A stretch of 64,000 nt of DNA from Gibbula magus (taxonomy: Eukaryota; Mollusca; Gastropoda; Trochida; Trochidae), in NCBI GenBank assembly GCA_936450465.1, contig OW388305.1, forward strand, positions 54,302,625-54,366,624. Reading direction: 5' to 3'. Shown here piece by piece: positions 24,301-32,875 of the stretch (the stretch's first letter is position 1; the number at the start of each line of letters is the position of its first letter). Both the position numbers and the translations under genes were made by a program. Below the pieces are notes generated by a model. It did not search any database. It was not told the origin of the DNA and saw only the letters and a program-made list of their open reading frames with translations.

Positions 24301-27300
24301 TTAATTGGCATGTTTTAGGAATTCTCTATCCATATATTAAAAGAGTTGGAAGCCCATTTGCTTAGGCAGAAATTTAACACGTATGCATGCATAGTAGATT
24401 TACTTTTACTCACGTGTGTATATTACTACCACAAGCAATATTGCATATGTGCAAAGTTCGCCTTATAAACAGGGCTTTAGTTTCTACAAAATGAACCTAC
24501 AATTATTAGTATCTACACATTATATCACGGATTGGTTTTGTTTATAACCATCGTCTTATATACCGCCTTTATAACAAGATAGTTGGCTGATGTTAGCGAT
24601 GTGTTGTTTGAGAGGTGCCACATGAATCAACCGCTATACCAGTGACGTCATTCACTTTAGCACGGTGGCACGTGGTCCTGTGCATAGCTCAGTCGACAGT
24701 GAAGTTCAGCAACAATTGGCTCGGCTTGCCGCATGGGTGAATTAACTGAGAGTTTGAAGGGTGATTCCCTGCCCCACACTGAGACATTAGTGGGTAAGTG
24801 GGTCTGTTCACCCAGCAGTAAGTGAGTATCTGGTGTAAGATGTGTAGGGGGTGACCTTTAAGCGCTTTGCGGCAGCTTAGGTTAGACCAGGGTAATAATG
24901 TTGGAAGCGCCCTGAGCCAACAACGTGGAGATTTGTGCGCTATATAAAACTATCCATTAAAATTAGTAATATTTACCATCATCTCACCTCCAATATTCCT
25001 CCGACGGAGTGACAGTCATGTTGCTCAACACTACCGACCTGTTCACACTGTAGCTTGCTTCTGACGTTTCATTAAGCGAGCTAAAATTCAGCAGTGACGT
25101 CATATTTTCATGGAATGACGTATTTGAGCGGTCAGTGATCTTCTGGCACATCGGCGTATTCCATTCGTTATCACACCTACTCCAGGGTAACTCCGCACTG
25201 AATGACCCCGCCAGGTAGAACAGGGCCCAAGCGAGAATAACGTTGTAATACACACTGACTATACCCGTCAGTGCCACCATACCGTAACCGATACCTGTAA
25301 GTGGGACCTTTTGATGAATATACTTGCTCAATAATCGTTCAGAAAGGAATTCCGAACTTCAGTGTCGACAAGGTGAAATCTGTCACATGATATCACAGAC
25401 AATTCTAATACTTTGCATCTAGATATGTGCCTGATTCAATGTAAATTCAGAATGACATATATACATGATTGATATTTCAAATGAATTAATTAAATGGAGG
25501 ACCACGATATACATTTACATACTATCAAAATACCATCTAATGTTTATAATCACATGAGATAACTATTGCATAATCATGTATTGTACCAACTTCCAAACGC
25601 AAGGCATAACTCTTGCCAGTCTGCATTACTGGCTGATTTAACCCTTGCGGTATTTCCCTAGCTTTCTTGTGTCGAGGCAGTGAATAGCTGCACTGGAAAT
25701 GCATAGCGGGCCTGGATTTCTAAACACAGATTTCTTAAGGAAATACTACAATGCAAGGCCTAAATCAGCCAGTAATGGAGACTGGCAAGAGTTATGCCTT
25801 GCATTGGGAAGTTGGTATTGTACCAGCCGTGCACAAGCTTTAGTTGCAGTCTCTATCCGATTACCTTGGAACAAAGGGCAGATAATCCATACCCTCCCCG
25901 GTCCCAGATTTGAATATTGGCAGTACGACAACTCCAGCAATATGGCGGGCATACCACAGACGAACATGGAGATGAAATAGGGTATTAGGAACGCAGCTGA
26001 AAACAAATTGTTATTCATAACATAATAATCCATTTACAAAGGGTGACGAATAGACAATGTCATTAGAAATAAGTAAAGTATTTGGTATAATTTGATGTCA
26101 AGCATAATTAAATTTAAGTGTAATTATGAAAACAGTTCATGAACGCTTTAATGAAATTGTAAATCAGTTTACCCGTGATCCCATTATAAAAGGGTATGAT
26201 ATGTGCGTAAGCAAACCAATAACAGTTGCAGTAACGTGATACACATTAAGTTAGATATTTTAAAAACGAACGCTGCCGAACACTTTATCCAAAATCACGG
26301 GCAAAGGAAACGCTGCTATATGCATATATAAGAAAACAAACGAAACGGTATCCAAACAATTATGATTTTATTCAATAGTCAAAACAATCGGGGAAAATAA
26401 ATCTGATATATGACAAACTCCATTAATTATTCTCATTTAACCTTCATCTATAGTGTACATGTACTTGTGTTTATTAACGTGTTCAACATGTAAAATGTGT
26501 AACAACTGTACACTTAAAATGTGTAACCGTATAGCTCTGATTAACCGAGTCAAGTCTGTTTTTGTATCTACAAATAAGAACGTTTCTTTGCCGTCATGGC
26601 ATGTCAACTAGAGGAACTCTGTGATTATCTGACTTCAATATTATAACGTTTTCCTATTATCGGCTGATATCAACACTAAATGACCGGGACCGTGACCGCT
26701 TATTATAAATTCGCAAGTTAAAGGGCAGTAGCACGTTTTTTCGGTCAAATAAGTTGATGAAATGAATTTGAAAAATAATGTCACCAATAGTAAAACACTC
26801 TTCTCTCTCCGGAAAATCAAATTGAAAATGAGTGTATACATGTTTCGGTAAAGCCATGGGGATCGTTTTTGTAATGCGAAATAATAAATTGTGTTCACAA
26901 TAAAATGCCGCCATGCAATTTTTGCTTTATACGCAGCACAGTTATTACCACCACGGATAATTGGTTTATGTAATAAGATGATTTAGCCTGAAAAATAAAT
27001 TTAAATGACATAAACTATCATTATAAATGGGAAATTTGAAAAAATAAAATTTGCAAAAAACGTGCTACTACAAATACTGGCCGAGAATCGTAAGTATGCG
27101 CGCGTACCGCAAACTTCCAAACGCATAACTTTTGCCAGTCTACTAGCTGATTTAAGCCTTGCGGTATTTCCCTCGCTTTGCTGTGCTTAGATAGTGAATC
27201 GCTGCACAATAGATGCATAGTGGGTCTGGAGTTCTAAGGACAGCTTTCTTAAAGAATACTGCAAGGCCTAAATCAGCCAGTAATGTAGACTGGTAAGAGG

Positions 27301-30300
27301 TGTGCCTTGCATTGGGAAGATGGCGTACCGCTTACCCCAAAAATGTTATGGAATGATGATTTTATATGACCAAAAGGGGCACAAGAACTGGGTAAGTGAT
27401 TTAAAAAAGTTCTCAACAGGTTTTAATCACAAATGGTATGAACAATGTTGAATTTTCTACAACTTCAATAAACCCCTTACGCAAAGGCTAATCTATATAT
27501 ACCAACAAAACTGGCTTCTTAAACTCTCCCTCTCTACCAAATGTGATTTTTATTCAGCTTTCAAACCATATATTTCTACTGAATATCATCTATCATGTGT
27601 AACTATAAGAACATTCAGAGTAAGCCTAACACGTTTCCGATGAACATCACATGATTTATGGATTGAAAAGGCAGGTAGTCCAATATAAATAGAGAAGATA
27701 GATTATGTAATATAAACAGGTTAACGTATTACAAAATGAATTAAAAAATTGCTTGTGTGTCCATTATATGATAAATTACATAGAAAATACCTTAAAGCAT
27801 TATACTACACCTATCCTTCAACAGATAATTTTTCATCTTTATTAAACTGTAAATATTAGAATGTAATTTAAAAAATCTTGCTATGTTTATATACCATGAA
27901 ATATCAGAAGTGACTAGTGTAATGTCATAATACTAGTAATATGTCATCGTGTATAATAAAAGCCATATATATTCAAGTATATTCAAGTGTATTATGTACT
28001 GTTGGCCTGTGGCGTTTGAGTGTGGAATAAAGATTGAGTGTAATGAGTGCATTTTTACCGGAGGCGTATCGTCTACATATCAAAACACTAACGGTTTAGT
28101 GGTGATGTGCCCCGAGGTCCTATCTTGTCATATCGTAGCATATCATATCAACACTGTTTCGCGCGATACTTACAAAAGGGTAATATCGTCATTTATACTC
28201 ATAATGTCAAAACGCGGAAGGTCGAACAAATGCTCTGAGAAGAGATGATACTACTGATACCAGTAGTTATAATTGATATATGCATTGGATACCGTGCCAG
28301 AATGTCGCCTTTAAAGATGGACATCGCGAAGCGTTAATCTTGGTTTTGATTGATGTCGTGTTTGACATTAGTTATAAGAATGTTAAAGAACTACTGTATG
28401 TGTCACTTTTCTTCGGACCTTAACCGATGTGTTAAAACGAGTGTTCAGTGTCGATGCGAATATAAAGAACTGATGCATTGCCTTAAATCGTTATTGTATA
28501 TCTTATTGGTTCTGGGTACCGTTCCACTAACCGATCTTGGCCCAAACATCAATCTTAGCCAATGATAAAAGATGGCCTTACGATTGATACACAAGTAATT
28601 GTCACAAACGTGACCATGTCCCCCGCCGCAATTAAGAAATGAGCTAAAATAATAGACAGCTTGTACCGAGTAGTTACCATTACATGTTTGATTCAATTAT
28701 TGTTATATCAGGCAAACATTGTTTTTAAATGGTACCAAATTTGAAGACTCTAGGTGCAGCAGTTCATGAGATATAGTGCTAACAACATTTGACAAACAAA
28801 GAAAGTCTCGTAGTGACCATGAAAATGATGTCAAGGTCACCCAAATCGATGGTGTCCATGTATTCCCCAAATAAAGACTGGTACCAAATTTGAAGCATAT
28901 AGGTGCAGTGGTTCATGAGGAATCACGCTAAAAACATTTTAAAAACTGGTTAAAGTCTCGTAAACCTCGAAAATGAGGTCATGGTCACCCAAATCGACTG
29001 GTGTCTGTGTATTTTCCTAATGAAGACTGGTACCAAATTCGAAGGCTCTAGATTCAGCGGTTCATGAGATATCGCGCTAACAAGAAACGGGACGGACGTA
29101 CGGACGTGCGTACAGAGCTGAATACTATATCCCCCGCTCCGCGCGGCGGCGGGGGACAAAAAGCGTGAGACGGAAATGTGCACCCCAAAGCTGGGAGCAC
29201 GACGCGACCAGGTTGCTGGCATTTCAACTGCGACAAAACCACCAATACGAGGTTTCAACATCGAAGGGTACAAACAAACAGGCCAAGAATCGGAAACGGG
29301 AGTCATCAACGCCATCGGAAACTTACACCGCCGTAGGCCTACTGTACATCTGCGTAATCATTCCGTCACAGTGACGTCATCACCAGCTTTGATCTAACAT
29401 CATGTGGGCAGCAGAGACAGTTAGCAGGCCTGTTTTGGAACACGGTTTTAAACACCACCGCTCCATCTGTGTATGACGCGTACGCCAACCCGATGTAACA
29501 CCAGTACACCAGGATCACAAGAAACTTCCTTTCCGCGAATAAAGTCATTATCTTGCAAGATTGTTCGATTTATCACTTTTCGAGCGACTTGTTGAACCAT
29601 CAGCATTGACAAATAAGGAGGAACAAATCCGCTTTAGCGAAGTCCATAAAATACTTATTCAAGCACTCGTTGGAGACATTCTCAATAACGTCATCTGGCG
29701 ACTAGTAAACTTTGTAAATCGACTTTTAAAAGAGTTAAATTACATCACTGGTACCATAAGGGATACTGTATGTTTTTCAGACATGTAATTGTGAAAATAC
29801 GGCCTTCTGTTTGGTTTTTAAAAAAACCGTTTGTTTTACAAATTGACATTTACCACCAACCACCAAACGTTTTTGAGGAAATGTGTACTCTGCTGTTTTA
29901 ATGTAAACATATTTTTTATCAAGTACAATGAATACATATTTATGATAAATCCCGCGTATAATTAAATTAATCAATTTTGTCAGCATTGATGAATAAACAT
30001 CGTGAAATCAGATGCATGTGATGTATATGAATATAAATAGTGAAATTATGTCAGTTAAACACAAGCTTAGAGAATTGGCTTCGGGTCAGTTGATAGGTGT
30101 GTCGATTGTATTTTGTATGGCTGTATGGCAAACTATCTCTGGAATGTAATTCAATAATAATCTCTCTAATCTAATAGCTAATACTGAAGCCTGCAAACAT
30201 ACAAGGTAGTTTAGCGGAAAAACTCACGGCCGTGACGGACAGGCAGACATAAGATACGTTTAAACAAAACCATAAAACAAGCTGGTCTACTTCAGTTAAC

Positions 30301-30707
30301 CAGAGTATCAACCGGCCAGCACACATAAAATCCGATGGAGTCAAATCATTTAAGACTTTTAGGTTCATAACCAACTTAAAGTAAACGTCCTTTCGAACAA
30401 TTTCAGTTTACTTCAAAGCAAATGTATATAATCATGTATTCCGATGTTTAATTTTTTTTTTTTTTTAAACTAGGTATTTTTTTTCTTTCAAATGAAAATA
30501 CTCACTCAAATGATGAGATTTTTCAGAGTTGAAACTATAGGGATAGTCTGCACATTATGTAAGTGTACCCAACTGTGGTGACTTACCCCCTCCACTGTGA
30601 AAGCAGACGTAAGGGAACCTCCAGATATTTGCTAGCCCCACCATACAGCCGATGACGGAGAAGAAGAACTCGAGCCAGTTCGACCATCGTCCTCGTGATG
30701 TCGCCAT
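6223..30707 (-). CDS. SLC6 sodium/chloride-dependent neurotransmitter or amino-acid transporter (13 coding exons)
   Basis: This is a plasma-membrane symporter that uses the sodium and chloride gradients to take up a small amino acid or neurotransmitter. The join of 13 exons totals 1,806 nt (601 residues) and every phase agrees: 30707-30587, 25996-25865, 25294-24988, 21805-21673, 20215-20081, 18720-18617, 18159-18035, 17158-17046, 15479-15348, 12854-12755, 10111-10011, 8266-8096, 6354-6223. Diagnostic features are an Arg5-x-x-Trp8 intracellular gate, NIWRFPY in TM1 (27-33), and YYN in TM3 (100-102). A Cys125/Cys134 pair and six N-glycosylation sequons (N142-N176) lie in loop EL2. TM6 has SQVFFS, TM8 has GLDSQ (386-390), and Asp444 in TM10 is the outer gate. 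TM1 has GLAN where most relatives have GLGN. The family is certain. The substrate (glycine, GABA-type or other) cannot be fixed from sequence. The N-terminus is short (about 11 residues before TM1), and exon 1 stays open upstream of the Met to an acceptor-like site, so a longer N-terminus is possible. Confidence 0.94.
6399..6622. repeat. family E foldback MITE, copy 1
   Basis: The ends are inverted (cagggctccgttcta ... gaacacggccctg) and the interior is rich in gcgctcaatg/cattgagc words. A related copy lies at about 30745-30925. The hAT-like CAGGG ends are suggestive only; no clear 8-bp target duplication is seen. Confidence 0.65.
6623..7310. other. intronic, nothing recognised
   Basis: Part of the transporter intron between exons 12 and 13. 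AT-rich, with no exon-like signal. Confidence 0.4.
7311..7386 (-). repeat. tRNA-like SINE head
   Basis: The minus strand reads an A-box-like TGGCCTAATAGCC and a B-box GTTCGAATCC at tRNA spacing. The acceptor stem does not pair, so I call it a tRNA-derived repeat rather than a tRNA gene. Confidence 0.5.
7640..7745. repeat. short foldback
   Basis: The arms tggattcgttaaaataatca and tgattatttttaacgaatcca face each other around acgt near 7700. The outer flanks also echo (gaatgcattc / gcattctc). Confidence 0.55.
8096..8266 (-). CDS. SLC6 coding exon 12: TM11-TM12
   Basis: The acceptor is ctttccccag|GTGTTG and the donor AAACAG|gtgaaa. The 57 codons encode the second half of TM11, the [11 protein letters not shown] entry of TM12, and TM12. 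Confidence 0.92.
8468..8897. repeat. 38-bp minisatellite, about 11 copies, similar to SLC6 exon 11
   Basis: The gtcaagccagaag word recurs at 8468, 8506, 8544, 8582, 8620, 8658, 8696, 8733, 8773, 8812 and 8850. The period is 38 bp, with small slips in the later copies. Read on the transporter's strand, a unit gives [12 protein letters not shown]; exon 11 has [12 protein letters not shown]. About 31 of 36 bases agree. The array lies in the intron between exons 11 and 12, about 200 bp upstream of exon 12 in the sense of transcription. Confidence 0.9.
9361..9432 (-). repeat. tRNA-like SINE head
   Basis: The minus strand carries an A-box-like TAGCTCCATTGGTAAAGGC and a B-box GGGTTCGAATCCC at tRNA spacing, but the ends do not form an acceptor stem. 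Confidence 0.5.
9690..9950. repeat. foldback pair
   Basis: Inverted segments are seen: aaataatgacctg against gggtcattattta (9708-9812), and ggataataccctgcg against cttataccgtataagg (9870-9922). The GC-rich centres resemble the other foldback elements of the window. Confidence 0.5.
10011..10111 (-). CDS. SLC6 coding exon 11: inner loop 5 and start of TM11
   Basis: The acceptor is attttacag|GAGTG and the donor GTTATT|gtgagt (phase 0). It encodes [15 protein letters not shown], then [13 protein letters not shown]. The KPFW...LF stretch (10013-10049) is closely matched by the 38-bp minisatellite at 8468-8897. Confidence 0.9.
10224..10760. mobile_element. family G MITE, copy 1 (TA-flanked TIRs)
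   Basis: Terminal inverted repeats of about 36 bp start aaactgaagcacaaaagaaa and differ from each other at about two positions. The element is flanked by TA on both sides, which fits a Tc1/mariner-type non-autonomous element. The interior is AT-rich and non-coding. A second copy is at 46285-46820. Confidence 0.85.
10761..11201. other. intronic, nothing recognised
   Basis: AT-rich transporter intron between family G copy 1 and the 91-bp minisatellite. Confidence 0.4.
11202..12790. repeat. 91-bp minisatellite carrying repeated splice donors of SLC6 exon 10
   Basis: The caggctgg/cacgctgg junction recurs exactly every 91 bp from 11240 to 12787 (17 periods). On the transporter strand each unit contains 36 bases equal to the end of exon 10 ([12 protein letters not shown] plus one base), then gtaaga and about 49 intronic bases. 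The copy nearest 12787 is the real exon end. The farthest copy (11202-11240) has a diverged exonic part but a still better donor, gtaagt. Variation is confined to three positions: CTA/CTG, GCC/GCG, and one intronic g/c. Confidence 0.97.
12755..12854 (-). CDS. SLC6 coding exon 10: TM10; source of the adjacent minisatellite
   Basis: The acceptor is gttgttgcag|GGAGGC and the donor GTCTATG|gtaaga (phase 1). It encodes [15 protein letters not shown], then VLAWVY. The last 36 bases plus the donor are the exonic part of the 91-bp repeat unit that fills the start of the following intron. Confidence 0.93.
12941..12967. repeat. short tandem repeat (caagatt)n
   Basis: A 7-base unit is repeated about four times, just upstream of the exon 10 acceptor region. 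Confidence 0.8.
12968..14846. other. intronic, nothing recognised
   Basis: Transporter intron between exons 9 and 10. AT-rich, with only weak open frames and no recognised exon or repeat copy. Confidence 0.4.
14847..15329 (+). repeat. family A foldback/CRE element, copy 2
   Basis: The first about 160 bp form a hairpin (tctcacccaagtgtcttctg ... cagaagacacgagggtgaga). They are followed by a body with many acgtcat words and a gatatctacaatgtagatatc inner palindrome. It ends at ttttggatgataaat, about 17 bp from the donor of SLC6 exon 9. Confidence 0.85.
15348..15479 (-). CDS. SLC6 coding exon 9: inner loop 4 and TM9
   Basis: The acceptor is cattacag|TTCGTC and the donor ACTCAG|gtatat. It encodes [19 protein letters not shown], then TM9. 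The donor is weak and is followed within about 20 bp by the end of a family A element. Confidence 0.92.
15893..16399. mobile_element. family N MITE, copy 1
   Basis: The ends gaccaaaagaaacgcct and aggcgttgcttttggcc are inverted. The interior matches 32369-32875 along its length (tttcggttgattcac, cgaatgcgtgcctgtattg). The TIR core aaaagaaacgcc is also close to that of family G. Confidence 0.75.
16648..17000. repeat. family K interspersed repeat, copy 1
   Basis: It shares long stretches with 58312-58580 and 59453-59795, which lie in the opposite orientation. Marker words are gaggtcaagggcggaagga and ccttaccatctgctgacata. It ends about 45 bp from the donor of exon 8. Confidence 0.75.
17046..17158 (-). 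CDS. SLC6 coding exon 8: EL4 and TM8
   Basis: The acceptor is aatgacag|GTCCAGG and the donor AGTCAG|gtacat. It encodes [17 protein letters not shown], then TM8 ending in GLDSQ; Asp388 and Ser389 are the family's Na2-site residues. Confidence 0.93.
17160..17595. other. intronic, nothing recognised
   Basis: Transporter intron between exons 7 and 8, upstream of a family H copy. Confidence 0.35.
17596..17910. repeat. family H MITE, copy 2 (left end decayed)
   Basis: It matches 26718-27070 and 40634-40992 through words such as tgttcacaataaaatg and ggataattggttt, and ends in cccctttaa. Confidence 0.7.
18035..18159 (-). CDS. SLC6 coding exon 7: TM7
   Basis: The acceptor is taacccag|AGACGCC and the donor AACGAAG|gtaaga (phase 1). 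It encodes [15 protein letters not shown], then TM7 and the first part of EL4. Confidence 0.92.
18617..18720 (-). CDS. SLC6 coding exon 6: TM6
   Basis: The acceptor is atcaccag|GTGTGG and the donor TTACAG|gtgcgc. It encodes the unwound TM6 with [13 protein letters not shown] and the [10 protein letters not shown] motif, the substrate, Na1 and chloride region of the family. Confidence 0.93.
18730..19400. other. intronic, nothing recognised
   Basis: AT-rich transporter intron between exons 5 and 6. No exon or repeat copy recognised. Confidence 0.35.
19405..19540. repeat. near-perfect palindrome, about 50-nt arms
   Basis: The arm catgccaaagggtgtttatg...ttaaaaccc faces gggttttaa...ggcatg. The centre is GC-rich, with ccgaggg and gccccgag words. 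Confidence 0.85.
20081..20215 (-). CDS. SLC6 coding exon 5: TM5 and EL3
   Basis: The acceptor is tatacag|GTGGTG and the donor GTGAAG|gtgtgt. It encodes [13 protein letters not shown], then the [11 protein letters not shown] motif, residues 232-276. Confidence 0.93.
20272..20640. repeat. family D foldback/CRE element
   Basis: The ends ccttctatttaataccatttt are repeated directly (about 20250 and 20579). Inside, ttattactcgccc faces gggcgagtaataa. The body carries several tgacgtca-like words. Its design is that of families A-C. Confidence 0.65.
21011..21330 (-). mobile_element. tRNA-headed SINE, copy 1
   Basis: On the minus strand a tRNA-like head (A-box near gcgcagtggttagcgc, B-box decayed) is followed by a body and a tail containing the complement of gggtttaacgccgctttcaa. 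Copy 2 is at 60092-60366. The tail motif resembles the conserved tail of widespread animal SINEs reported from molluscs (from memory; not checked). Confidence 0.8.
21673..21805 (-). CDS. SLC6 coding exon 4: TM4
   Basis: The acceptor is tttgtag|ACGACA and the donor GGGAAG|gtgaga. It encodes [18 protein letters not shown], then TM4 and GIKSSGK, residues 187-231. Confidence 0.92.
21960..22826. repeat. family C foldback/CRE element, copy 1, interrupted by family A
   Basis: The left end attatccatatggttgaaaa and the right end cacacttcctcggataac match the intact copies at 52761 and 60424. The family A insert at 22021-22519 splits it. The right part is a hairpin of about 120 nt around a ccctcgctctcgctcggg centre. 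Confidence 0.85.
22021..22519 (+). repeat. family A foldback/CRE element, copy 3, nested in family C
   Basis: A full-length copy: the hairpin at 22021-22190, then a body with seven or more acgtcat-like words, ending in gatgataaat. Comparison with the uninterrupted family C copies fixes both ends to within two bases. Confidence 0.9.
23330..23460. repeat. near-perfect palindrome
   Basis: The arms gaggatatggtaaggttgta and tacaaccttaccatatccga are extended by gaccctgata/tatcagggtc. The centre is gaggatgcaaagcatccgag. Confidence 0.85.
23475..23970 (+). mobile_element. family F SINE, copy 1
   Basis: It contains tRNA-like Pol III boxes (ccttagcgcagtagtctaag and gggttcgaga) in a unit of about 490 bp that also occurs at 50141-50625. 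The ends are aagtgtaaaacaggcttttt and a tatggctggtaggttgataa tail. Confidence 0.75.
24650..24962 (+). mobile_element. SINE-like repeat next to SLC6 exon 3 donor
   Basis: The head has gcatagctcagtcgac, and the 3' part ends in a gtgcgctatataaaactatc tail typical of animal SINE 3' ends. It stops about 25 bp from the exon 3 donor at 24987. Confidence 0.6.
24988..25294 (-). CDS. SLC6 coding exon 3: TM3 and glycosylated EL2
   Basis: The acceptor is acttacag|GTATCGG and the donor TGGAG|gtgaga (phase 2). It encodes TM3 with YYN and the whole large extracellular loop. That loop has the conserved Cys pair nine residues apart and six N-x-S/T sequons, rich for this loop. Confidence 0.93.
25584..25816. 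repeat. family L foldback, copy 1
   Basis: The arms caacttccaaacgcaaggca and gcattgggaagttg are extended by ataactcttgccagtct and its complement. It lies about 50 bp downstream of the exon 2 donor. Copy 2 is at 27105-27322. A remnant is seen near 42795-42840. Confidence 0.85.
25865..25996 (-). CDS. SLC6 coding exon 2: TM2 and first inner loop
   Basis: The acceptor is gttttcag|CTGCG and the donor TTCCAAG|gtaatc. It encodes [11 protein letters not shown] through ICPLFQ, residues 41-84. The Tyr of LIPY is the family's chloride-site Tyr. A nearer GT at 25892 (AGG|gtatgg) was rejected because only the later donor keeps the phase for exon 3. Confidence 0.92.
26041..26717. other. intronic, nothing recognised
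   Basis: AT-rich part of transporter intron 1. No exon signal. Confidence 0.35.
26718..27070. mobile_element. family H MITE, copy 1
   Basis: The ends ttaaagggcagtagcacg and cgtgctac are inverted. It matches copies at 17596 and 40634. The interior is AT-rich and non-coding. Confidence 0.75.
27105..27322. repeat. family L foldback, copy 2
   Basis: It has the same inverted arms as copy 1 (acttttgccagtctac ... gtagactggtaagag). Confidence 0.8.
27330..28729. other. intronic, nothing recognised
   Basis: Part of transporter intron 1. Open frames of up to about 100 codons on + show no family resemblance. Confidence 0.35.
28730..29160. repeat. internally repeated element with GC-rich terminal hairpin
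   Basis: The word tggtaccaaatttgaag recurs at about 28731, 28880 and 29027 (period about 150 bp) with gttcatgag and ggtcacccaaatcga. The block ends at cccccgctccgcgcggcg, then gcgggggac, a GC-rich hairpin. Confidence 0.75.
29366..29548 (-). other. unassigned small open frame in SLC6 intron 1
   Basis: 60 codons begin [20 protein letters not shown], a hydrophobic N-terminus that could be a signal or membrane segment. A Cys-rich end (CLCC) follows. A tcttgcaag acceptor-like site lies just upstream. I do not recognise it, and it is not needed for the transporter. Confidence 0.2.
29790..30580. other. intronic, nothing recognised
   Basis: AT-rich part of transporter intron 1, with a poly-T tract near 30456. 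Confidence 0.35.
30587..30707 (-). CDS. SLC6 coding exon 1: start and TM1
   Basis: It encodes residues 1-40 and ends in phase 1 at GGAGGGG|gtaagt. ATG at 30707-30705 is the first Met in frame. Upstream, the frame CAA-ATA-CTC is open to a possible acceptor (ggtttcag) at 30726. The exon therefore probably extends to 30725 as 5' UTR or extra N-terminal coding. Confidence 0.9.
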
Positions 30708-30744
30708 TGTGCCGGGGAGTATTTGCTGAAACCAGCCGGCTGTT

Positions 30745-30925
30745 CAACAAAATGAAGCGCTTCGTAGCGCTCATTGATCGCTCAATGTGGCGCTCAATGA
30801 GCGCTTCTTCTCTCTTGAACGACACAGTGCAAATTCCTTGAAGTTTGCTCGCCTTGCTACGTAGCGCTTCATTTAGCAATCGCGTTCAAGAGAGGTTTTA
30901 AAGTAATCGCTAATGGAGCGAAATA
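30745..30925. repeat. family E foldback MITE, copy 2
   Basis: It matches the 6399 copy (cgctcaatg, cttgaacgacac, cgcgttcaagagaggttt). It lies about 20 bp upstream of the exon 1 acceptor-like site. At its far side is a fragment of family I (gaaacacaatggatgcacct, 30936-30955). Confidence 0.75.
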
Positions 30926-30955
30926 AAATTTTATGAAACACAATGGATGCACCTT

Positions 30956-32368
30956 TAACCATTTAAGCTTTCACAACTTCACACAGTTATCGATTTAATT
31001 AATAATTGTAAAATTATTTCATCAAAATAAGCTTTCACTTGGACACCTTCAATTTGATTCCAGTACTACGAATGTACCAGCAGTACGAATACAATTATGT
31101 CTCTTTCTGGCTTTCAGCTGTGAGCTACCTATAGTATACTGGTGAACCACAGGAGACACAGTCATCATACGCGGGCATTTCAGTTGTCAAATAGTTTGCG
31201 TATCTTCCATTCAAATAGGTTTATTGTTCTTGATTAAAGGGATTAATGACCGTTCCATTATTACTCAAATGTTCATTCATACATAATGCAAACAATTTAT
31301 ATATCATACAGATAGAACATGCTAAATGCATCAATGAAAATACGCAAAACCTACCAGATTGCTCTTCGACTGTCTCTCGAGCCACAACAATGAAAGTTAT
31401 ATGGCATGTACAGGGCTGTGCTCGTTGGTTTATGTGCAGTAATTTAAACCGTAACCAACCGTGAAAACCACACCACAGTAAACAAACTAGTTTTTTAAAT
31501 GATATCATATGACTGTGATTCGAGTTGAAACAGAAACTGAATACAAATCACCTGTGTCACTTTCAACATGGCCAAATCATGGGCGCTAGACCCTAAATAC
31601 ATAAAGCTTCATGTCTAATATAGATATATCATATATAACGAAGGTTGGGCACAGTCGGCCATTGTGGATCCTCGCATGTTTAAGGACAGTATTTGTTACA
31701 GAAAATAGAGCCATTGGCTTTGTACCTCATCAGGCTTCTAATAACAAACTAAAAACTTCCAGAAGTACCTTTTCTAAGGTGTCCATGTCAACGAAAACTG
31801 ACAGAATCGAATTGTTTCTATGCCTGAAATAAATGAAAACATCTGCAATGGCTAAAACAATACTTTCATTTGTAAACATGTACTCTATTTATTTTACGTT
31901 GATTAATAAGATTTCAAATTGGTTCATGTTCTATGTCCATGCGAAAAGAATCAACTCAATTTAGAATAAGGTGTTCGATTTTTGTGACACTATACAAGAA
32001 CTTAAAATTTACTTAAGAATGAACCGTTTCTTAAACTTAACGCATTACCTTCATGTGTAATAATTCAAGTTTTAAGGAAATTTAAAGAGATCTATGCATC
32101 GTTACTGTAAAGACATGATTTAGTTACAGCAGAGACTCTGCGGAAGATTATTACTCAAATAATAAATCGGAATACGGGACGTACTGACGAAGCGCTTAGT
32201 AGCAGGGTAATAATTGTAGCGCTTTGGGCATATTTTAGGTGTGGAAAAGACGCAATATAAGTATCCAAATAATATATCATATTATTATTGATAGTAGAAG
32301 CAGCCCCGCTGAAAACTAATCAGATAGGTGCATTATTTGTTGGCATCTACAGCCAGCAAAACACCATG
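30956..32368. other. intergenic or 5' intronic, nothing recognised
   Basis: AT-rich sequence upstream of transporter exon 1. The promoter could not be placed. Confidence 0.35.
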
Positions 32369-32875
32369 TACACCCCGGCCTAAAGAAAAGCCTACTTTAT
32401 GTTCCTTAAAATGAAAGATAAGGTGTTAAATATAATTAATGGCGGTCTCCACGTTATGCTGAAGCAATAACTAATATGAAAGTCCATTGAAATCTGTGAT
32501 TAGAGTCAATAACAATCATGAAAACCACGCCCAATGAAAACTGCTATTTTCGGTTGATTCACTTGCGCACCTTAACCACGTACATCGGTAGCATCATCAC
32601 CAAGTTAACGCGAATGCGTGCCTGTATTGCTGTTCGTGGTTGTATGCAAATCTTTTTAAAATGTTTTTCTGATCAAGCACTGATCGAAAACTGAACAATT
32701 ATTGTTTTCCCATTTCAACAATCGCCCTTCTTTCGTGACATGAACTTCTGAAATTCAATATATAATGCAGAAATGGTGCAACTTTATTATGTTATAATAT
32801 TGCTAAACTGTTCATAACAGTTTTTACAATATCTGATAAGATATCTAGTGGGCGTTTCTTTTGGCCGGGGGTGTA
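32369..32875. mobile_element. family N MITE, copy 2
   Basis: The ends gtacaccccggcctaaagaa and ctttt-ggccgggggtgtac are inverted. The interior is shared with 15893-16399. Confidence 0.8.

Larger units (their letters stand above)
23206..24480. mobile_element. TIR element with nested repeats (family M)
   Basis: The left end ctaaagccctgtttatacgg faces the right end aacagggctttag, with further inverted cgaa/ttcgcc and gcatatgtgcaa words inside. It contains the palindrome at 23330 and a SINE at 23475, so its own length is much less than 1.27 kb. No transposase was seen. Confidence 0.65.

Noticed and set aside
25865..25893. Exon 2 donor at AGG|gtatgg (25892)
   Set aside because: It would leave phase 0 and remove VWIICPLFQ, whereas exon 3 needs phase 1 and the family has this loop.
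29366..29548. Extra or alternative exon of the SLC6 gene
   Set aside because: The 13 exons already encode all 12 membrane segments in phase, and this frame resembles no SLC6 part. Kept only as an unassigned open frame.
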